Shown piece by piece: positions 48,653-60,680 of a stretch of 64,000 nucleotides of DNA (position 1 is the first letter of the stretch; the number at the start of each line of letters is the position of its first letter). Both the position numbers and the translations under genes were made by a program. Below the pieces are notes generated by a model, which was not told the DNA's origin, did no database searches, and worked only from the letters and a program-made list of their open reading frames with translations. Source of the DNA: Serripes groenlandicus (Eukaryota; Mollusca; Bivalvia; Cardiida; Cardiidae); NCBI GenBank assembly GCA_031761405.1, contig JASEVX010000013.1:54675136-54739135 (forward strand). The letters run 5' to 3'.

Positions 48653-49568
48653 CATCAGTTTTTCTTTTGTATTCTTTATCTGCAGGTATATGCATATGTT
48701 CACGTTCATTTTGTTGCCTCTTTACTGCTTCAGCTTCTGTGGTCTTATTTACCCCTGCTTGTATTTTTTCTTCTAACATCTTCTCCGTTCTTACAATTCC
48801 TTCAGTCACGTTACGATTAAACTCTTTAATTCCTTCTTCTTTGATCTTGCCAAACTCTTGAATACTTTCTTCTTTCTTAGTGTCAATCTCTTGGACAATT
48901 TCTTGGATACTTTCGTCTTTCTTGTTGTCAATTACTTGAAAACAGTCTTCTTTCTTATTGTCAATCTCTTGAACAATTTCTTGAATACTTTCTTCTTTCA
49001 TTTTGTCAATAACTTGAACACAGTCTTCTTTCTTAGTGTCAATCTCTTTAACAATTTCTTGGATACTTTCGTCTTTCTTTTTGTCAATTTCATGTATACA
49101 GTCTTCTTTCTTAGTGTCAATCTCTTGAACAATTTCTTGGATACTTTCGTCTTTCTTGTTGTCAATTACTTGAAAACAGTCTTCTTTCTTATTGTCAATC
49201 TCTTGAACAATTTCTTGAATACTTTCTTCTTTCATTTTGTCAATAACTTGAACACAGTCTTCTTTCTTAGTGTCAATCTCTTTAACAATTTCTTGGATAC
49301 TTTCGTCTTTCTTTTTGTCAATTTCATGTATACAGTCTTCTTTCTTAGTGTCAATCTCTTGAACAATTTCTTGGATACTTTCGTCTTTCTTTTTGTCAAT
49401 TACTTGAACATAGTCTTCTTTCTTATTGTCAATCTCTAGAACAATTTCGTCTTTCTTTTTGTCAATTTCATACATACATTCCTCTGTCTTTCTTTCTAAT
49501 GCCTTTAATGATTCTTCACGTATCATCTGTTCATCCTCTGTTGTTATTGTTATTAGATCACTTTGGAG
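48653..49568 (-). CDS. Coiled-coil exon of the same NLR-like gene
   Basis: A 916-base exon (305 codons plus one base) encoding a charged coiled coil. After a lead segment (LQSDLITITTEDEQ...), it carries about seven 26-residue repeats of the type SIQEIVQEIDTKKED, rich in K/E/D with regularly placed I/V. Acceptor: a pyrimidine-leaning tract ending tatgcttcag at 49569, entering in phase 0. The open frame continues about 31 codons further upstream but has no conventional ATG context, and I read that part as intron. Donor: GATG|gtaagc after 48653, leaving phase 1. That matches the two-base start of the NACHT exon, so the junction gives ...KRKTDELKEEIVDL. In related animal NACHT proteins a coiled coil between an N-terminal HEPN-type domain and NACHT is a common layout (family knowledge). 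A 234-bp block is duplicated essentially perfectly inside the exon. It could be a separate coiled-coil gene, but phase and orientation argue for one transcript. Confidence 0.82.
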
Positions 49569-50059
49569 CTGAAGCATAATTAGGGAGGTTAAACATTGAT
49601 CTGTAACAATTTGGTAATCTGTGTCATCAGTAAATAAGAGAGCAGCCATCATCATTTCCAAAACTTGTTAAATTTAAGTGTCAAACAATAAACAATACTA
49701 CACAATTTGAGTAACAGTGAATATGCAAAGCTATATGTGATGTTCAATGATGCAGCCACACGTCACATGTCGCTTAAATGAAGAAAGGAGCAGAGGTGCA
49801 AGAAAACAAACATTAACATAATTATTACACATGCGAACAAGTGGGCCAATCGACCTCCTGGTTATATTGGGGAAGATTGATCAATGGCGGAAATGAATCT
49901 GTAAACAAAACAGGTTATTAGTTAAGGACATTTGTAACAAGTTAATGTTGTATTGCAAGCATGCACTACTAAAGTCCCCATACAGGATGAGGACAGCACA
50001 TTGTGTATTGTATGTGCATTTGTTGACAAAAAACAGCAATGCATTGCATACATTTTGGA

Positions 50060-51985
50060 TACAGTCCTATCAAACATTTCTCATTTCGACCTTTGACCTG
50101 TAAGTGTGACATATGGACCCTCCAGTTACAGGCCTGTGTATTGTGCGCCACATGTCACCTCATCATGGTGAAAATGTGTGCCCAGTAACTTGGGAATTCT
50201 GTGATGCATGGTTTCTCATTTTGACCGTTGACCTCTAAATGGGACCTTGACCTTTGAGGTACAGGCCTGTGTCTTGTGTGCCACATGTCACCTTATCATG
50301 GTGAACATGTGTGCCCAGTAATGTGAATCCTATGATGCATGGTTGAGATGCGGGACAGACAAAGTAGTCCTATCAAACAGTTCTCATTTTGACCTTTGAC
50401 CTCTAAGTGTGACCTTGACATTTCAGGTACAGGCCTGGGTCTTGTGCGTGACAAGCCGCCTCATCATGCTGAACGTTTGTGCCAACTTTTTCTGAAATCC
50501 TATGACGCATGGTTAAAATGTGGGCCGTACAATGTCCTATCAAACAGTACTCATTTTGACCTTTGACCACTAAGTGTGACCTTGACATTTGAGGTACAGG
50601 CCCGGGTCTTGCGCACGACACGCCGCCTGATCATGGTGAACGTTTGTGCTAAGTTTCTGGGAAATCCTATGATGCATGGTTAAAATATGGGCCCAACAAA
50701 TTCGGAGGAGACGATTTTTTAAGTTTTCCCTTAAAGCAATATAATATAAGATAAGATAACCCCACCCCCTGACAGCCATAGTTTTCGACAAATCAACATG
50801 GCTTGAAGGAATCTGATAGATGGTTACACTGGAAACATTTCTTCAAAATAATTTGAAAATCGGCCTGACACTTTCGGAGGAGAAGATTTTTTAAGTTTTC
50901 ACTATAGCCATATAAGGCAAAATAGCCGCGCCCCCCTGGCGACCATGTTTTTCGACCAATCAACATGGCTTGAAAGAATCTGATAGAGGGTCATCCAAGG
51001 AACAGTTCTACAAAATTATTTGAAAATCGGCTTGACACTTTCGGAGAAGAAGATTTTTTAAGTTTTCACTATAGCCATATAATACAAAATAGCCCCATGT
51101 TTTTAAACTAATCTACATGGTTTGAAGAAATCTAATAGTGGGTCACCCAAAGAACATTTCTCCAAATTATTTGAGAGTAGGTCTGACACTTTCCGAGAAG
51201 ATTTTTTAAGTTTTCACTATAGCAATAAAAGACAAAAATAACCCCGGCCTCAGACGGCAATGATTTTAAACCAATCAACATGAGTTTCAGGAATCTGATA
51301 AGGGTCAACCAAGGATCACAATTATTTGAAATCGACCTAACAATTTCGGAGGAGAAGATTTTTTAGGTTTTCACTTTAGCCATATAAGGTAATAAAAGCC
51401 CCGCCCCCTAACGGCCATAGTTTCCGACCAATCAACATGGCTTGGAGGTCACCCAAGGAACACTTCTACAAAATTATTTGAGAATCGGCTTGACACTTTT
51501 GGAGTAAAAGATTTTTAAATGTTCACCATGTTATCTTTATATGGCTAAATAGACCCGCCCTTTGGCGGCCATAGTTTTTGACCAATCATCATGGCTTGAG
51601 GGAATCTAATAGAGGGTCACCCTAGGAACATTAACATTTTCTACATAATTATTTGAAAATCGGCCTGACAATTTCCGAGGAGAAGATTTTTTAAGTTTTA
51701 TGATAGCAGTTTAAGGCCAAATAGTCCCACCCTCTGGCAGCCATGTTTTTTGACCAATCAATATTGCTGGAAGGAATCTAATAGAGGGTCACCCAAGGCA
51801 CATTTCTACAAAATTAATTTTAAATCGGCCCCACACTTTCGGAGGAAAAGATTTTTTTAAGTTTTCACTATTTTTGGTGATGGAAACCATAATTTTGCAT
51901 GGATCCAAAAAAAATTGAAGGAATTTAGTTGAAAACATTCAGAGGATTGACCAATTGGTTAGGGGAGAGAAGTCATTTAAAGCAA
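50060..51985. repeat. 167-bp array (about 4 units) followed by 163-bp array (about 8 units)
   Basis: The left part repeats tgaccttgacatttgaggta and atgatgcatggttaaaat. From about 50690 it changes to the 163-bp family (atggcttgaaggaatctgat, ttcggaggagaagatttttt). It lies inside the first intron of the receptor gene. Confidence 0.82.
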
Positions 51986-52174
51986 AACGTTGACGCACAC
52001 ATGACGGAAAATTGGCTATGACTAAGCTCAACTGGCAGTGGAGCTACAATGCGTTGAAATGGAGCTGCAATCAAAGCAATAAATGCATTAGATTTGCTTC
52101 AAGTGAAGACTTATCACAAATAATATGGTGTGGCGCTTCATTTGGGTTTTACACAGGTTTCAACATTATCATTG

Positions 52175-52330
52175 TAACAGAACACTTATGCACGAACCCT
52201 GGGTAAACAAACCAGCACCAGGCTAGGTAATGTGACTTTCCCAAAGACATTCCACCATGACCACCATGCACTTTCGGGATTGGGATGTCCTGTTCCAAAT
52301 CCCCTTTGATTACCACTCGGATCAGAGTAA
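52175..52330 (-). mobile_element. SINE family B, decayed
   Basis: Matches the tail-to-head order of 35905-36128 (accctgggtaaacaaaccag; ccaccatgaccaccatgc) but with a disrupted head. Confidence 0.6.
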
Positions 52331-52599
52331 TGTCTGTTCAATTTTTTTTGGTAACAGTGATCTTGACACAGGATCAAAAATTAGCTTTCTCAACATTATT
52401 TAAACAAGCCTGGTATTGAACATTAACATGCAATTCTATTTTTAGTAATGAACTAGCAATCTGGTTCTTTTTTCTTTTTTCAGTATATGTTAGTAACCTT
52501 GACAACATTGTCAATAAATTGTCAATAAGAGTATAACATCTGGATCTGAATGAAGGCTACATTACATTTTGTACTGATGCTTTATTTTCTGTTTGTTTC

Positions 52600-52890
52600 G
52601 AGCAGGGATAGCTCTGTCGGTAACATGAGGGTTATCAAGGTATAAAATCCAGGCTCAGCTATTCATTCGTTTGGATGATTGATACAAGTCGGTGTGACTA
52701 TTTGCTTTTTGTCTTTCACCAATGGGCTAAATAGACTTTGTGGAAAGATAGCGAGTACTATGTGAAAAATGTGGTGTGGTGAATTGATGTGAAAAAGCAA
52801 GGACAAACATGTTAGGAGAACTAGTTGTCATGATATAACTGAAATACTTTTGAAAAAGGCATTATAATCAAATGTATCAAACAATCAATC
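52600..52890 (+). mobile_element. SINE family A, decayed
   Basis: Head gggatagctctgtcggtaac, body ctttcaccaatgggctaaat, tail catgatataactgaaatact, then caatcaatc. Confidence 0.68.
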
Positions 52891-53169
52891 TCATGTTTGT
52901 TATGTTGTGCAGCCGTAAGCATCTTTTCTGTTATAGGATAACAGTTTCCTGTGGACTATTGGCAAAAATAGTACTAGTTAAATAATTCTAAGCTTTGTTC
53001 ATCAATAATAACTTCATCTTGCAACACAGTACATCAAGTTAGCCAACCATTACTATCAACATTGTAAACCAGTCTGGAAAATGTATGTTTGTTCTTGTTC
53101 TTGCATTCTCATGAATATTGTAAATCTACCAACCCGTTGATGTTATTTGAAGTGTATATTTTATTTTAC

Positions 53170-53328
53170 CTGATATAACTTGTCTTTAGCATCCTTTACT
53201 TTGGTTAGACCTTGTAGATGTTTTGAATCATTTAAAACATCGTTCAGTATGTTGAAATAGCTGTTCAGATCTGTGGTTCGTGTCTCCATCTTTGCATTAT
53301 GCATGATGTCATTTCTGGCATTTCTGAC
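53170..53328 (-). CDS. HEPN (DZIP3-like) domain exon, C-terminal half
   Basis: A 159-base exon of exactly 53 codons, bounded by tttacatgtag|GTCAG and TATCAG|gtaaaat. The peptide begins VRNARNDIMHNAK and continues with ...DLNSYFNILNDVLND. It contains an R-x4-H motif (RNDIMH, residues 5-10) of the type that forms the active site of HEPN ribonucleases. The spacing, followed by a helix with a tryptophan/phenylalanine-type ILNDVL pattern, resembles the end of the DZIP3/hRUL138-like HEPN domain that precedes NACHT domains in many lophotrochozoan proteins (family knowledge, not checked by search). It leaves in phase 0 and fits the phase-0 acceptor of the coiled-coil exon 3.6 kb downstream on the same strand. 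It is too short for ORF callers. The first half of the HEPN domain must lie on another exon, which I could not find between 53.4 kb and the window edge. Confidence 0.68.
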
Positions 53329-53399
53329 CTACATGTAAATAAATAATCAAAAGTAAAAATATTTATCTAGAAACCACATTGTTTGAGATCAGAAGCAAA

Positions 53400-54725
53400 T
53401 GTATTCATATTTCTACTATTTGAAAATCTTCCTGATACTTTCGGAGAAGACTTTTAAAATGATCACTATAGCCATATTAGACAAAACAGACAAGCCCCCT
53501 GGTGGACATTTATTTTATCAATCAACATGGCTTGAAGGTGTCTTATAGAGGGTCACCCATAGAATAAATCTACAAAATTAAATGACACAGTAAAGTAATT
53601 ATGACTTTTTACCTCCAAATATGACCTAAACAGGGCTCCCCTGGACAAAATTATCTTTCGCAAAAATATTGGTCAAATTGAAAAGAAAGACTTAATCATG
53701 GCCCAAGATTGATCACTTGAATTATGCAATGTGATTTCTAATGCAAAACACATCAAGACAATTATTCTGACAAAGATTCAAAATGCAGCCTCAAGAGTGT
53801 AAACAAGATTTCCCTTCAAATTAGCCTAGTGACATAGTTTCAAACCCAATATGACCCATATTCGAACTTGACCTAGATAGCATTAAGACAATCATTCTGA
53901 TAGAGTTTCATTATGCTGAAGTTAAGAATACAGCCTCCAGAGTGTTAACAAGATTTTTCTTCAATTTGACCTAATGACCTTTTTTTGAAATAAGATGGCC
54001 CAGTTTCGAGGAGAACTTGTCCAACATTTTATAAACTTTAATGAAGATCGGATGCAAAATGTAGCCTGTAAAATGTTTACAAGGCAATTGTTAACTAAGC
54101 ACGACCTACGGACGCCGGACAAAATGTGATCACAGTACTAAGATGAGCTTAAAAGGGAGCCAAAATAAACAAGATACCAATATGACCCTGAATCGATCAC
54201 CATCAAAGAAGCATTCCTGTAAAACAAAGTTGAAATTAGTCCAGTGGATTTGTTGGAGTTGTCAGTTTAAGCTAAAAGATAATTTCACCCCTTTTGAGAT
54301 GACCACTGAAGTAAGATTTCATAAGAATGGAATTTTTAAATGTTGTCATTTTGCCCCTTTTCTGATGCCACCTGGCATGTTTTTCAACTTATCAGTATAG
54401 CTATTTTGTAGAGGGTCGATCAACCAAGGATCATTTTTACTAAATTATATTGAAATTTGACTAGCAGATACAGGGAAGAAGAATTTTAAAGATTGGCCAT
54501 TTCCCCCTTTCTGATGCCGCAGCAACACAAGTTCTCAATAGAATTTGAATCTTTGATCAATTTTAAAGTGAACCACCAAATGAATATTCCTTGGAAGTAA
54601 GATTGAAATTGGTTGTGTGGTTTAGGAGATGTTGTTTAAAGCTAAAGATTGACCTCAGACGAAGCCGGACAGAGAGTGATCAGGATAGATTACCTTGAGC
54701 CTTGGGTTCAGGTGATCTATAAAGT
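53400..54725 (+). repeat. Mixed fragments of the 163-, 145- and 480-bp families
   Basis: 163-type at 53410-53590; 145-type with the ggacgccggacaaaatgtga end at 53690-54135; 480-type (ttttgccccttttctgatgc; aggtgatct end) at 54165-54720. Confidence 0.7.
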
Positions 54726-55269
54726 TGGAGCCGAAGTTCGACCCATCTTTGAGGCCAATCTTTTATTTATGCATGCAAACAAATTCAACGGACAGAGGGT
54801 TTAAACTAGAGGCCCACAGGCATCATGTCGAGCCCGCTCCAAAAATGTTGTCACAAACATAGCGTTCTTTTATGCAATTGCAACACAGACTGAGTTGACC
54901 TGCTAGCAGCTCATTAAGTGCCTTCTGCGATACCGAAGTGGTTGTAAAATATCAAAAGTACAATAACCCATCATTTTATTTTTATTTTTGAGATACAATA
55001 TATTTTTAAAATTTAACAAATATCACTTTTAGTATTTTTTGTGTATGAAAGGTTAAGGCATATTTAACATAGGAATAATTGTACACACAACACAATGTAT
55101 TGGAAATGTAATTTCAGTCGCAAATATAATACTTAATTTTTTTCTTTCAATTTGAAGATTTTTGACAGATCAAACGCCCAAATGTTTGTATTTCCGTAAA
55201 TTTGTAAAACACTAAGTTTAAATGAAAGTGACGTATTTTATTGTTCTCTCCCAAGTCAAACAATCAATT
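54726..55269. other. No gene seen
   Basis: AT-rich; no family assigned. Confidence 0.4.
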
Positions 55270-56715
55270 GTCAACATTTTCATCTTTCAATTTGTGACCT
55301 TGACCTTCCATGTTCAGACCTGGGTCTTTATTTGACACGCTATCAGATTCTGATCATTGTGTACATGTGTGCTCAGTTAATTGGGAATCCTATGATGCGT
55401 GTTTGAAATTTGGGTCAGACAAGGTACATTCCTATCAAACATTTCTAATTTCAAGCTTTGACCTGTAAGTATGACCTTGACCTTTGACAAGGGCGATAAA
55501 GGCCTGTGTCTTGTGAGACACATGTCACCTCATCATGGAATCATATGATGCATGGTTGATATGTGGGCTGGACAAGGTACGGTCCTGTGATACAGTACTC
55601 AGTTTGACCGTAACCTCTAAGTGTGACCTTGACATTGAGTTACATTGAGTTACCTTTGAGATAAAGGCCTGTGTCTTGTGCGACACATGTCACCTCATCA
55701 TGGAATCATATGATGCATGGTTGAGATGTGGGCTGGACGAGGTACGGTCCTATGATACAGTACTCAGTTTGACTGTAACCTCTAAGTGTGACCTTGACAT
55801 TTGAGTTACAGGCCTTGGTCTTGTGTCTTCATGGTGAAGATATGTGCCCAGTAACTTGGGAATCCTATGATGCATGGTTGAGATGTGGGCCGGAAAAGGT
55901 TCAGTCTTATCAAACAGAACTCATTTTGACCTCTTAGAGTCACCTTGACATATAATGTACAGGCCTGGTTCTTAAGCGCAACATGCCATCTCATAATGGT
56001 GAACATGTGTGCTAAGTAACTTGGAGATCCTATGATGCATGGTTGAGATGTGGGCCAGACAAGGTACAGTCCTATCAAACATTTCTGCTTTCAACCTTTT
56101 GATCTGTAAGTGTGTCCTTGACAGTTGAGCTTCTGACCTGGGTCTTGTGGCCCACATGTCACCTCATTTATGGTAAAATGTGTGCCCAGTAACTTGGGAA
56201 TCCTATTATGTATGTATTCCCGTTTTGAACTTTGACCTCAGGTTGTGACCTTGACCTTTGAGGTGCATACCTGGGTCAAGTGTTCAACACACCACATCAT
56301 CATGGTGACCATTAATTTGTGCCCAGTAACTTGGGAATCCTATGATGCATGGTCGAGATGCAGGCCAGACAGTGTAGTCCTACCACACAGTACTCATTGT
56401 TACCTTTGACCTCTAAGTGTGACCTTAACACTTGAAGTACAAACCTGGGATTTGTGTTCAACAAACCACCTTATCATGGTGAACATGTGTGGTCAGTAAC
56501 TTGGGAATCCTATGATGCATGGTTGAGATGTGGGCCGGCCGGCCGAACAAGGTAGAGTTTTACCAAACAGTACTCATTTTAACCTCGACCTCTAAGTGTG
56601 ACCTCAACACTTGAAGTACAAGCCTGGGTTTTGTGTTCAACACCCTGCCTAATCATGGTGAACATTTGTGCCAAGTTTCTTGGAAATCATATGATGCATA
56701 GTTAAGATAAAGACC
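55270..56715. repeat. 167-bp tandem array (about 9 units)
   Basis: Same unit as at 31690-32985 (atgatgcatggttgagatgt; cagtaacttgggaatcctat), with some units shortened and two near-identical 180-bp copies at 55500-55760. Confidence 0.85.
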
Positions 56716-57367
56716 AGACAAGTTTAAGCCATATCAGCCCCCCTCCCCCCACCATCACTACCACGGCGGCCAGTTTTCAACCAATCAAACCTGGCTTCTG
56801 ATTGAAGGTCACCCTAAGAACATTTCGGGGGAGAAGATTTTTTATGTTTTCACTATAGCCATATAAGGCAAATTAGCCCCGCCCTGTGGCAGCCATGTTT
56901 TTCGACCAATCAACATGGCTTGAAGGAATCTGATAGTGAGTCACTTAATACGGAACATTTCGACCAAATTATTTGAAAATAAGCCTGACACTTTTAAGAG
57001 AACATTTTTTAAGCTTTCACTATAGCTATATAAGGCAAAATAGCCACGCCCCCTGGAGGCCAAGTGTTTCTACCAATCAACATGGCTTAAAAAAATCTCA
57101 TAGAAGGTCATCCAATGAACATTTCTACAAAATTATTTAAAAATTTGCCAACCAGCTTTGAAGAAGAATTTTAATGCAGAATTCTTCACGGATCCCTTAA
57201 ATTTGAAGGAATTCTTGTTAGGTCATTTAGAGGATGCTTTCTGTGATGTTTCATCCCAATTGACCCACTGGTTACTGAGGAGAAGATGTTGATTGACGAC
57301 GCAAGACAGACGCCGAACAAAAGGCAATCACAATAACTCACCTTGGGCCCTTTGTGCTGAGGTGAGC
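56716..57367 (+). mobile_element. 163-bp-core element with 3' hairpin
   Basis: Three units, then acgccgaacaaaaggcaatc and ctcaccttgggccctttgtg, then ctgaggtgagctaa. Confidence 0.75.
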
Positions 57368-57529
57368 TAAACAGTGGGCCAAGATGCATTTCATAAACAA
57401 TATTTGAAGTTGAAAAAGGGCCATATTTCAAGCAATATACAAGAGTTATGGATTTTGTAGTATACAATCTCTTTATAATGATGATGAATGCGTCCATAGC
57501 TCACTTTTACCACAACAATCATATGAGCT

Positions 57530-57855
57530 AATAAGAGAGCCATGATGGCCCTGGATCGCTCACCTTTTTTTCTTTTCTTTCACTTTAGCCATATAAACCC
57601 CGCCCCCTAGCGGCCATAGTTTTCGACCAATCAACATGGCTTTAAGAAATCTAATGAAAGGTCACCCTAGGAATATTTCTACAATTTTTTTTGAAAATGG
57701 GCCAAACACTTTTGGAGGAGAGGATTTTTTAAGTTTTCACTCAAGCCATATAAGGCAAAATAGCCTCGCCCCCTGGTGGCCATGTTTTTTCGACCAATCA
57801 ACATGGCTTGAATGAATCTGATAGTGGGTCACTTAAGGAACATTCTGAATCTTTA
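57530..57855 (+). mobile_element. 163-bp-core element, 5' part
   Basis: Left hairpin gagagccatgatggccctgg, then atcgctcacc, and two units before it breaks off near 57850. Confidence 0.65.
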
Positions 57856-57869
57856 TCTTGAAAAATACT

Positions 57870-60360
57870 GAGAGGGCGTTGACCTTCCCCAGGAGCGAAT
57901 GTAGAGGTCGAATTTCTGTTTTCAATATCTGCATCATCAAACAATGTGTCAATATTGCCAACTTAAAGGATATGTGACAAATAAATGAAGATTTTATCGT
58001 TTCACAAAGTTAATTATAATAATTTTGCAAATTTTAAAGGGCCATAATTCAGTTATGCATAAATCTAGCTACTGTATAAGTTTGGGAAACATCGAATAAT
58101 AAATGAAGACTTTAACTTGTTCACCATGTAAATTATAGCAATTTTTAGCCAATTTTAAAGGTCAATAATCGTGTCATGCATGAACGGATCTGGCTGGTTT
58201 TCTAAAGGAACCGAGCTCTCAAGATATATGGGCAAGAATTCACTAATGCAACACAAAGTGTGACATTGAAACAAAAAAATAGATCACCTTTATTCATTTT
58301 ATAAAATGCCTTACTACTAAGTTCTTCTAGCAAGACATCTAAAACCAAGAGACTTTTTTTAAAATATGTCTTCTTGTCTTCTTTAAATGTCATAGTTATT
58401 GAAATATGGAGTATGTAACATTGACACCAAGATTATTTCAATTGTTCATATCTCATATAATTGAAAGAGGCTCTAATTTGTGCTATGGTGTGAAATGATG
58501 TTGGAGTTTGTTCCAACATTTACCCTTTGAATGAAAAATATTGTCTTGTCATTTAACAGGAAAAAATAGCAAAAAGATATGGTTGGTGTCAATGTTACAC
58601 TTGTAAAGTTTGTGCAAACTTATGTTTGTTTCAAATAATATATGTTGCTTCTGTCCTAGCCTATTTCATGGCTGTTGGGGTCAGTGTGTTTTTTGTGAAT
58701 GAATTTCATAAGTAAACATCCTAAAAAATAAAAATAAAGCTCCATTTGATGCATGTAACATTGACACGTTGATAGCCATAGATTAAAATGTCATTTATAT
58801 CCATTAAACATATAAAATCTTCTTTAGTTTGTGGATTATATGTTAGAAGTTGGGACCAGATCTTCTCATTCAGGTTGTATTTACTACTCTGTATGTTTGA
58901 TTGCCAGATATTTAAAGTATGTAACATTGACACTTTCGTGTCAACTGAAATAGTTACATACATTTAGAAATCTCATTTATTTCTGTTATATACAATATTA
59001 TTTGTTATTTTTTTTACTTGTAGCAAAAGCATGTGATGCAATATATCAAATAACTTCAAACATCTCTAAATTATGAACTTATAAATATTATACTGTTATA
59101 TGTATTGTTGCATGTAACATTGACATAATTGTTGTCAATGTTACATACAAATTTGAAAATCAATTTTATTTAGTTAGATTTGAAATTTAATATGTTGTTT
59201 TGTGGTTTGGAGATTAATTGTCAGGAGTAAAATTTTTCTAAATTAAATAGTTTAGCCTGTCAGCTGCTGTATAGAAGATATGGCTATGCTGGATGCATGT
59301 AACATGGATACGTTTGTGTCAAATTAAACAGTTACACACACATATCAAAGGTTGTTGTTTCTGATTAAGAGAAAAAAAAAAATATTTTTTTATTTATAAA
59401 TGTTCTACCAAAAAGCATAGCCAGTGAGTGGAGATACTTGTCTAAAGAGAAGCAAATAATATTGAAGTTTTAAAAAAGTATGGTGTAGGTAACATCTTGT
59501 CAAGGTTACATGCACATTTTGATGTCAGTTTATTTTTTGTCATACATTATATTATGAATTCATATTATTACAGATTTTTAAATCATCCAATAATTTGTAA
59601 ATTTTATTAAATTAAAACAACTGAAAGCATTCCATTATTGAAGTATTTGATCAAAATGTGTAAGATTTATTTGACACCAAAATTTAAGACATTATGCTGG
59701 GCCTTCCTATCATAAGTCACTCAAAGATTTGAAGAAAATGTGTTTTTATTCATCAACTGGGTAAGGAAAGCATAATATAAGGCAAAAATTTAAGTCCTTT
59801 GGTGCTGCAATTTATGTTTGTTTGATAAATGTATGCATGTAACAATGTTTGACACCAAATGTTACATGCACATGTCAATTTTCATTCTTTTTTTGTAAAA
59901 CAATTGTTGCAGACAAATACACTGGATTGATTTTTTAGGAAAATTTGATTATTAGATATAAGTTTTGAATCAACTACACACTAAAATGAGGCAAAATAAA
60001 GCTGTTATACACACACATTAAAGTGCATGTACAAAATGTCACACTTTTTGTCATACTAAAACCTTAAATATGATGTTTTTAAGGCTTTATTTCTCGCAAC
60101 CAATATTTTTTAAGTTCATTCTTGTTTTACAAAAGGATGTGTAATGTATAAATGTGTAAATAAATGTCTTAATTTTTTTTCTAAATCTGTACTAAATTGA
60201 AACTACATACAGAATAGAGTTTTGACACCAAAAATTCCAATAGTGAATTCTTGCCCATATAGCTTACTTAATAAGTTTGTTAAACATTGGATAATAAATG
60301 AAGTTGTTATCGTGTCCTTAAGGTCAATTATAACAATCTTGCCAATTTTAAAGGGCCGCC
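57870..60360 (+). mobile_element. Host of the 2-kb insertion (agggccataattcag family)
   Basis: Units at 57950-58224 and 60262-60350 match the element at 42850-43225 (tctggctggttttctaaagg; ataagtttg). The 2.04-kb element separates them. Confidence 0.6.
58225..60261. mobile_element. 2.04-kb DNA-transposon-like element with TIRs and internal GTAACATTGACAC motifs
   Basis: Ends TATGGGCAAGAATTCACTA (58227) and its exact reverse complement (to 60259), with TA on both outer sides. The interior has no long ORF but repeats TGTAACATTGACAC in both orientations at about 58414, 58586 (inverted), 58754, 58920, 59113, 59133 (inverted), 59299, and more degenerate forms near 59486 and 59827-59875. It appears non-autonomous; a TA target suggests Tc1/mariner-like mobilisation, but this is not proven. 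Confidence 0.82.
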
Positions 60361-60387
60361 CGTGCAGAAATTATTCCTAGGTAAAAA

Positions 60388-60680
60388 AAAATCCTGGGAT
60401 TTTCCTGGGACTCCCAGGTAATCCTGGAATGAGTATCTTGGCTGCCAGGATAAGCCAGGATCCTGGAATATCCTGGGAGCTAGGACCAGGATAATTCCAG
60501 GTAAACCAAGACTTTTACTTTTCAACTGCAATTACCAGGACTTTAACAATGCAAATTCCAGGATAACCAAGAGTACCTAGGACTTTTAAATATAATGTGT
60601 AAATTTCAGAAGCTGGAACATGTGTCTAACTGTTTTGTTCAAAGTCCTGGAAATATCCTAGAAATTGTAAGAGCTAGGAC
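60388..60680. repeat. CCAGGA/TCCTGG-rich patch
   Basis: More than a dozen TCCTGG or CCAGGA words (and cctgggat/tcctaggt variants) in about 290 bp, in both orientations; no fixed period. Confidence 0.6.

Larger units (their letters stand above)
23588..53328 (-). other. Gene model span: HEPN - coiled coil - NACHT - LRR receptor, partial at 5' end
   Basis: Three minus-strand exons join in phase: 53328-53170, 49568-48653, 26253-23588. Introns are 3.6 kb (53169-49569) and 22.4 kb (48652-26254). Visible product: 53 + 305 + 1 split codon + 887 = 1,246 residues. In that numbering HEPN occupies 1-53, the coiled coil 54-358, NACHT Walker A 439-447, Walker B 532-541, and the LRR-like tail follows to 1246. 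By family logic this is a cytosolic sensor in which HEPN (possible RNase or signalling module) is the effector, NACHT the switch and the C-terminal repeats the sensor. The joining is inference from splice phase, order and orientation; transcripts were not available. Confidence 0.72.

Noticed and set aside
48858..49439. 193-codon plus-strand ORF (FLIVNLLNNF-type repeats) that looks membrane-like
   Set aside because: Antisense shadow of the coiled-coil exon; K/E-rich codons read backwards give hydrophobic residues.
49569..49661. Upstream extension of the coiled-coil frame (MEMMMAALLF...) as a true N-terminus
   Set aside because: It starts at a non-ATG codon in the open frame, and a better phase-0 acceptor at 49569 joins the HEPN exon cleanly.
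58202..58963. Minus-strand ORFs of 63 and 80 codons inside the 2-kb TIR element
   Set aside because: Short, AT-rich and without transposase-like motifs; likely chance.
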